The notes under the pieces are model-generated. The model saw only the letters and a list, made by a program, of their open reading frames with translations. It searched no databases and had not been told where the DNA came from. A stretch of DNA of 21,174 nucleotides from Suillus spraguei (lineage: Eukaryota; Basidiomycota; Agaricomycetes; Boletales; Suillaceae). Below are positions 17,301 through 21,174 of this stretch, piece by piece; position 1 is the stretch's first letter, and every line of letters begins with the position of its first letter. The DNA is taken from positions 1 through 21,174 of the forward strand of contig JABCPU010000926.1 in the NCBI GenBank assembly GCA_016800925.1, in the 5' to 3' direction. A program made the position numbers and the translations under genes.

Positions 17301-18614
17301 GCTGATGCTTGCTACAAACAGTGGGGTGCCAGCAGGACGCTCAAAGGACATCTTAGATGCATTAATGAGCACAGTGAAGCCCATATTGCGAGTTAGGTAT
17401 AGCACAGATAGTAGATTATTTCGCAAATCTGGTACATGGAGGACTCTAGTGAATTCTACAGCTCGAACTCTCTTCCCATTTACAATTGGATTGAATACCA
17501 CAGTGCCCTCCCCTGCAGAATAGACTATGTTATTGTCAGCGAGCTTGATTGGGACGCATTTAGGGGCATAATTGCGCAGCCAGTGGCGGTGGGGTGTCAT
17601 ATGAGAAGTGGCACCTGTGTCTGCATTCCAGTCAGCATGGGCATCGAGCTGTAAGGGACAAAGGGGATGGGAAGGGTCAAAAGAGCGAAGACTTGCATTT
17701 CCTGCGAATTCTGTGACTTGTTGGGCGCTCTGAGAGGTATTCTGGGCAGTGGATGAAGCAGCAGCAGTGGTGGGTGTTGTAGTGGCTGGGGATGATGAAG
17801 TGGACGCTTCAGATGCCTTATTAGCGTTCCTACCACCTTTTCTGCGGTCCTTATTGCTCTTATAGCGATCCTTAGCACTCTTAAGGTTAGTGCATTTGTG
17901 GGTGCAGTGCCCTTGTTTTTCACAGTACCAGCAGGTGACTGAAGTGCCACACCTGCACTCTCCAGACGCAGTATACAGTGCTACATCGCTCCCAGAACCC
18001 TCAGGACGTCTCCTCCTCTGAGTCTCCTCTGCCAAGAAAGCTGCCTTTAACTCCTCCTTGTCTAGGGACTTCAGTAACATCAAGGAGGACGCAAAATTGG
18101 AGTATTCCTCGCCCAGAGAACGAACCATAGCCATGCAGACAAGCTCCTGGTCAAGTTCCTTGATGGTATAGGGCTTGGTAGAGTCTGAGGGGCGCAATTC
18201 CTGGACTTTAGACATCCCATCTTCGATCCTGGCAATGAGAGTGCTCAAGGATTCATCAGGTTGCTTTCTGATGGAGAAGAAGTCGTCCCAGGCATTGAAA
18301 CGCGCTCCAGGACGCTTCTGGAGGTGGGTAGATGCGAGGGTAGTCCAAATCTTGACAGGGTCATCCTGGACAGAGTCTATATGGGTCCTTTGCTCAACAG
18401 AACATGCGAGGTACAGCTCCCCAGCTGCCTTGTCTGCCTTGGTGTCCCACTTCACTGCAGCGTCCATCTCAGTAGGTCTAGTCTCAGTGCCATTGACAAG
18501 CAGCCAGAGACCTTTGACGCGAAGGTAGGCCTTCATTTCACCTTTCCAGGTCGCATAGTTGGTAGAGGTGAGTTTGGTGACAGTGTGGACGGTTTTTGAG
18601 TCTTCTGAGGACAT
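14325..18614 (-). CDS. copia Gag-Pol polyprotein, intact (1429 aa)
   Basis: The single ORF encodes all functions of a Ty1/copia element. The start chosen is ATG 18614 (ACCATG context, protein MSSEDSKTVH); the frame extends further up to a TTG at 18857, but that part is leader. Gag covers roughly 1-310, with the CCHC knuckle CWYCEKQGHCTHKC at 228-241. The protease active site is DTGA at 332-335. The integrase zinc-binding HHCC lies near H470 and C505/C508, and its catalytic triad is D535, D597 and E633 (DD35E, with PQQNGVAER). A Pro/Ser/Asp-rich linker spans 760-870. Reverse transcriptase is about 930-1180 with FVDDM (1106-1110). RNase H is about 1275-1400 with SDAD, TEAEY and DNQSA. Integrase-before-RT order defines the copia class. 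No frameshift separates Gag from Pol, so their ratio must be set some other way. All key residues are present. Confidence 0.96.
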   Translation of the reverse strand: MSSEDSKTVHTVTKLTSTNYATWKGEMKAYLRVKGLWLLVNGTETRPTEMDAAVKWDTKADKAAGELYLACSVEQRTHIDSVQDDPVKIWTTLASTHLQKRPGARFNAWDDFFSIRKQPDESLSTLIARIEDGMSKVQELRPSDSTKPYTIKELDQELVCMAMVRSLGEEYSNFASSLMLLKSLDKEELKAAFLAEETQRRRRPEGSGSDVALYTASGECRCGTSVTCWYCEKQGHCTHKCTNLKSAKDRYKSNKDRRKGGRNANKASEASTSSSPATTTPTTAAASSTAQNTSQSAQQVTEFAGNASLRSFDPSHPLCPLQLDAHADWNADTGATSHMTPHRHWLRNYAPKCVPIKLADNNIVYSAGEGTVVFNPIVNGKRVRAVEFTRVLHVPDLRNNLLSVLYLTRNMGFTVLINASKMSFERPAGTPLFVASISNSNAAFLDGSTAPLAEYASAATTLPLDIDLWHRRLAHHHLAGIRTLLSKNLVTGMTLESKTAPDPICEPCLAGKMHANPFPPSEWRASRPLELVHTDVHQVSYTTFSGFRYWVSFIDDYSRYRFVLPIKAKSDVFEAFKTFKAYAENQSERKIKILRDDKGGEYMSNALLQFTTSCGIERQHTVRARPQQNGVAERANRLLSERLTTMLDESGLPKTFWGEALAALVHVWNRCPTDAVKCATPYELWHGRKPNVSHLRVWGCTAYVHIQKDKREGLGSHMEKCVFIGYPQGYKGWKFYNPTTKKTVISERADFDERYFPLSKRPNQPSIKAPTVPTPLPTAPVRPKPSLPPPQPYRSYTVSDDSDADDESSSDESLAQGGSNGPPAAPDMPRDAPVVPKTDPDPPCILTPSPPPRPPSPVGIGARLPRRNRTKPREWWKLSSAQLDSEVDDEIEDADLAYEIAFSAASSAEPLSYKEALRRPDAEQWKQAALEELNAHSTNGTWELVPRPTGKKVIGCKWVFKVKRNADGSVERYKGRLVAKGYNQRPGFDYLEIFAPTVRMPTIRVVLAMAAIHDLHLRSIDISHAYLNGEMDCDVYMEQPEGFIIGDARETVCLLKKSIYGTKQGGNRWNQKMRSVLESMGYTQSYSDASIYIYVKDNVRIILPVFVDDMTFASKSASAIDQTIRELSQHFKLRDLGPTTQLLGIKIDRERSKHSITISQQQYCLDILERFGMADCKPISTPMQPNLRLSRSQCPQTPDEVQFMKNVPYLAAVGALMYLATTTRPDIAYTVGCLARFNSNPGIAHWQAVKHLLRYLRGTADYKITYAPDPSSTELFSTYSDADHGGCKDTGRSTGGYLVKIGTGTVSWSSKLQSIVALSTTEAEYIAAVSAGKEIRWMRNLLQEMGFPATGPSILRIDNQSAISVAKHPEHHGRMKQLDLSWYWLRDVVHKEIIAPTFVATVDQPADILTKALSRPKVETFCRIIGLHR

Positions 18615-18953
18615 GGTAAAGGTGGGCAGTGGTGCAGGGCAGGAGTGGGACAAAGTAAGGGCAAGGGCTTGGTAGAACTCGAGGTAATAGCAGTCTTTGC
18701 TGATTTTCAGCGAAAGAAAGCTAGGGAATAATGGTGGGGAGGCTGGTGCACCTAGGAGGCAAGAGGAGCGAAAATGCGGACTATGTCGTCCAAAGACAAT
18801 GAACTTCCAACAATCTTTCAACACAGTAACCCAAAAGCTCAACACAACTCTCTCCAATGGGTTCCTTAGGCCTTCAAAGGGTGGGGAACCAGATAGGAGC
18901 GGTTTAGGGCGAGTGGTAGGTTGGTGGTGCTGGTGGTAGATTGGGCTGCTAAA

Positions 18954-18970
18954 GCGCAGGGCTCATAACC
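18954..18970 (-). other. copia-2 primer binding site for a half-tRNA-iMet
   Basis: The plus strand GCGCAGGGCTCATAACC equals the anticodon arm of fungal initiator-Met tRNA (anticodon CAT), and it touches the LTR edge at 18971. The element RNA is thus complementary to an internal part of the tRNA, not its CCA end. This is the arrangement known from Drosophila copia and yeast Ty5, where the 5' half of tRNA-iMet cut in the anticodon loop serves as primer. Confidence 0.85.
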
Positions 18971-19262
18971 TATTTGAGGTCAAGCTGAGAGTTCAGAGTC
19001 AATGCACAAGTATATTAAGAATCTATATAAATGTATCATACCTGAGAGTTCAGAGTCAATGCACAAGGCATATAAGACTATGAACTCTGACTATGGACGA
19101 GTTTTTGTAAATAAATGTAAACAATGCCTATCATGGTAATGTCCTTAAAGTGTCCCAAAAGTGCGGTCATTGAAGTGTCCTCAATGTCTCGAAAGTGTAC
19201 TGAAAGTCCTGAAAGTCCTGAAAGTCCTTGAACTAATTAAGTGCGAAGTCACACAACTAACA
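18971..19262 (-). repeat. copia-2 5' LTR, 292 bp
   Basis: On the minus strand it starts TGTTAG at 19262 and ends CAAATA at 18971 beside the primer site. It is identical to the 3' LTR. The outer flank at 19263 is gypsy RT sequence ending ...KKKDGS, so the LTR cuts that gene just after the first RT motif. Confidence 0.95.
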
Positions 19263-20335
19263 GATCCATCCTTCTTTTTGACAAATAGGACGGGGGCTCC
19301 GTGGGGAGAAGATGAGGAACGGAGGAGTCCGGACAAGATGTTTTCATCAAGGAACTTCCGGAGGGCCTCAAGCTCTACCGGAGAAAGAGAATATATGGTT
19401 CTGAGAGGCGGACTAGCCCCTTCTTCCAACTCAATCTTGAGATCGTAGGGTCGATGAGGGGGAAGTTGTCTGGCTTTGCCTTTGTCGAAGACATCCGCGA
19501 ATTCGTGGTAATCAGAAGGGATTCTGGAGAGGTCTGGAGGATCGGATGATACGGATGCGGATCGAAGATTTACTTTGGAGGGACGGAGGTAGATGCTGAA
19601 CTGAGTAGATCCTTCTAACTTGCAGGCACGGCAAAAGGCCACTGCGTTTATCAACGATATGTTAGGGACTGAAGTACCAGCGGAGGGTTCGGATTTGGTC
19701 AGAGGCAGAGTCTCTGCCACGGATGGGGTGCTCTGAGGCAATGGAGATATTGGAGGGGAGGAATCTTCCTTGGGTGGAATACCCAAAGGTAACAGAGGTG
19801 TCGGATTGGATTTTCCTGCCATGGATGGTGTGTCTGGAGGCAGTGGTGATGCGGATGGGGTTAATGGCATTCCCTGTTCAGTAGTTCGGAACTCGATGCT
19901 GCCCAATACCCAGTCAATCAACGGATTGTGTCGGGTGAGCCAGCTATATCTGAGAATGATATAACATGAGGAATCCAAAGGGGTGACGTAGAACGTGTCG
20001 GAAGTGATTACACTGGAGGAGAATTGGACAGATAAGTTTATGGCTTCGACAATATTGTTATTGCATGTACCATCAAATAAACGGAGTGGAAGCGGAGGAA
20101 TCTGATAGGTAGGAATTTTATGTTTTTGGACGAAATCAGTGTCTATGAAGCAGTGGGAGGAACCACAGTCTATGAGGGCCGGAAAGTCAGATATATTGGA
20201 GAAAGACGGAAGAGAGACATATGGACACAGAGAGTTCAGATCAGGAAGAGTTACAGCGTTGAGTCGTAGTTCTGTTGCACGGGTTGGGCCAACACAACCC
20301 TCATTCTGTACAGAGTCAGGAGGGTCGTGGACTAA
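19263..20335 (-). pseudogene. gypsy-A Pol fragment: aspartic protease and start of reverse transcriptase
   Basis: The frame opens at 20335 (TTA GTC CAC), one base back from the Gag frame, and stays open to the copia LTR. The protease active site is DCGSS in ALIDCGSSHCFIDTDFVQ (Asp at about 20170); Cys replaces the usual Ser/Thr after the Asp, which is odd. Then come the second protease half (CYIILRYSWLTRHNPLIDW), a Pro/Ser-rich linker, and the RT lead-in LPPHRPYDLKIELEEGASPP, LSPVELEALRKFLDEN and GAPVLFVKKKDGS. The rest of RT, RNase H and integrase are missing. The gene is truncated at 19263 by copia-2, and the few codons past that point read into the LTR. Confidence 0.9.
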
Positions 20336-20341
20336 TTTTTT
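20293..20341 (-). promoter_or_regulatory. candidate -1 ribosomal frameshift signal at the gag/pol junction
   Basis: Gag ends GCA AAA AAT TAG. The heptamer A AAA AAT (20341-20335) is a standard -1 slippery site in the Gag frame, directly before the Gag stop. A 5-base spacer follows, then a 10-bp stem: CACGACCCTC (20329-20320) pairs with GAGGGTTGTG (20302-20293) with one G-U, around a 17-base loop. Slipping back one base leads exactly into the open Pol frame. An assembly indel in the A run is the main alternative explanation. Confidence 0.65.
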
Positions 20342-21174
20342 GCCTCATCCGAGGCTTCCGGTTCCGTTTCCGGAGTGAGCATGGTAGTGCGGCCTTTGGC
20401 AGCGTGTGAAGTGGATTTGGTGCATTCCCGGGCAGTGTGACCAGGTCCGCCGCAGAACATACAGAGCCTTTTGTCAATACGCCTCTGACGCTCCTGGGTG
20501 GTTAGCTTTCCGTCCGCACCAACAACGCTAGGAAGATCCAAAACTTTCGGGGCAGAGGAGGTTGTGGAGGATGTGGGTTTATTGAATTTGGGCGTATCGG
20601 ATCTGGACGAGTTGGAGTTCGTCTGGTCGGATGTTGACTGCCTGGGAGGATTGGAAGAGGTGGTTCTACTCTCTCGGGTGACTTCGCCCCTCCGTTCCCA
20701 GTAACGGGCGTCGATGGTCTGGGCGAGAGTCTTGAACTCCGAAAGGGTAGTGGGTTTACCCATGCGACTAATCTCATCTTTGATTTGGGCTGCAAGTCCA
20801 TTGTAGAATTGGCGTCGTAGGGCTCCGTCTTCCCATTCGCGTACTTGGGAGGCAAGTCGCTGGAATTCTACAACGTATTTGTTGATGCGTTGTCCATCAC
20901 GCATGTGGAGTTGTTCTAACTGCATCTCTGCATCTCCGGAGGGATTGTGTGGTCCGAAATTGGTTTGGAGCTCGAGCATGAACTCGGAGTAGTTATCCAT
21001 CCAGTCCGGATGGTTGCTATATCCATCCGAAAGGAGATCCGGTTCAAACCACTCGAGAGCCATACCCTTAAGGTAGGATTGGGCAAAATTGACTTTAGCA
21101 CGTCCGGAACGGAAAGTGTTAGGTTTGCTCTGGAAATTGAGCTCACATTGGATGAAGAATGCCCGGAGCTTGCA
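20332..21174 (-). CDS. gypsy-A Gag, C-terminal part (N-terminus outside window)
   Basis: The frame is open from the window edge to TAG 20332. It starts inside the capsid region (CKLRAFFIQCELNFQSKP, then FAQSYLKGMALEWFEPDLL). The typical retrotransposon Gag core follows (MQLEQLHMRDGQRINKYVVE, FQRLASQVREWEDGALRRQF and YNGLAAQIKDEISR), then a Ser/Thr/Asn-rich linker. It ends with a CCHC zinc knuckle CMFCGGPGHTAREC (CX2CX4HX4C, near 20465-20420) that binds element RNA. The last residues are acidic (EPEASDEAKN). It has no internal stops. It continues into Pol through the frameshift site at its end. Confidence 0.9.
   Translation of the reverse strand, partial: CKLRAFFIQCELNFQSKPNTFRSGRAKVNFAQSYLKGMALEWFEPDLLSDGYSNHPDWMDNYSEFMLELQTNFGPHNPSGDAEMQLEQLHMRDGQRINKYVVEFQRLASQVREWEDGALRRQFYNGLAAQIKDEISRMGKPTTLSEFKTLAQTIDARYWERRGEVTRESRTTSSNPPRQSTSDQTNSNSSRSDTPKFNKPTSSTTSSAPKVLDLPSVVGADGKLTTQERQRRIDKRLCMFCGGPGHTARECTKSTSHAAKGRTTMLTPETEPEASDEAKN

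Larger units (their letters stand above)
13996..19262 (-). mobile_element. complete Ty1/copia retrotransposon copia-2 (5267 bp)
   Basis: On the minus strand it has LTR (19262-18971), primer site abutting the LTR (18970-18954), leader, intact Gag-Pol (18614-14325), polypurine tract (14296-14288) and LTR (14287-13996). The LTRs are identical by eye and the ORF is unbroken, so it is recent and may be competent. There is no target duplication: the outer flanks are GGATC (5' side) and CTGAC (3' side) on the element strand. The 5' flank is gypsy RT sequence and the 3' flank gypsy integrase, both on the minus strand. Confidence 0.95.
19263..21174 (-). mobile_element. gypsy-A retrotransposon, 5' half (runs off the window)
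   Basis: Minus strand: Gag (from beyond 21174 to 20332), then Pol in the -1 frame (20335 down to 19263) with protease and the start of reverse transcriptase, cut by the copia-2 LTR. Its Gag matches the fragment at 9439-9996, whose LTR is type A, so this element probably carries type-A LTRs too (inference). Confidence 0.85.

Noticed and set aside
18615..18857. Upstream extension of copia Gag-Pol to a TTG codon
   Set aside because: TTG is not a likely start here; the ATG at 18614 has a good context and the extension is leader sequence.
18954..18970. Initiator-Met tRNA gene
   Set aside because: Only the anticodon arm matches and it abuts an LTR; this is a primer site, not a tRNA gene.

Overview
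The window looks like repeat-rich DNA from a filamentous fungus, most likely an agaricomycete basidiomycete. The reasons are a Ty1/copia element primed by a tRNA-iMet fragment, chromodomain-type Ty3/gypsy elements, and a transposase-like relic with introns of about 54 nt of the sort I associate with Plavaka-like genes in basidiomycetes. I see no host gene. Nearly every base belongs to a retroelement, a solo LTR or a transposon relic, nested in one another.

Layout, left to right. (1) 1-4759, + strand: 3' part of a copia element (copia-1) with a frameshifted gag-pol and its 3' LTR; the 5' LTR lies outside the window. (2) About 4840-5600, +: decayed Plavaka-like transposase relic. (3) 5900-8667: three LTRs nested like Russian dolls. 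Type-B LTR remnants are split by a 757-bp type-A solo LTR (target duplication GAAAC/GAAAT), which is itself split by a 1465-bp solo LTR (type A2, target duplication GTTAC) carrying two minisatellites. (4) 8668-9447, +: a scrap of a gag-like ORF fused to a gypsy reverse transcriptase fragment. (5) 9439-10808, -: 5' end of another gypsy element, namely a type-A LTR plus the Gag N-terminus. (6) 10809-10936, -: another scrap of the gag-like ORF. (7) 10937-13995, -: 3' half of a chromodomain gypsy element (gypsy-B): integrase and chromodomain, then an unusual 499-codon zinc-knuckle ORF, then a polypurine tract and 3' LTR. (8) 13996-19262, -: a complete copia element (copia-2) with identical 292-bp LTRs, PBS, PPT and an intact 1429-aa Gag-Pol. 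(9) 19263-21174, -: 5' half of a second gypsy element (gypsy-A): Gag, a candidate -1 frameshift signal, protease and the start of reverse transcriptase, cut off by copia-2.

The two copia copies are inverted relative to each other and, by eye, differ only by about seven single-base indels, most of them in the first kilobase. That pattern looks more like sequence or assembly error than decay. Copia-2 has no target duplication and joins two gypsy halves that look like different families, so it marks either an ectopic recombination or an assembly misjoin. The most unusual biology is the zinc-knuckle ORF placed 3' of pol in gypsy-B, related scraps of which occur twice more in the window. Next are the canonical -1 frameshift layout at the gypsy-A gag/pol junction and the half-tRNA-iMet primer site of copia-2.
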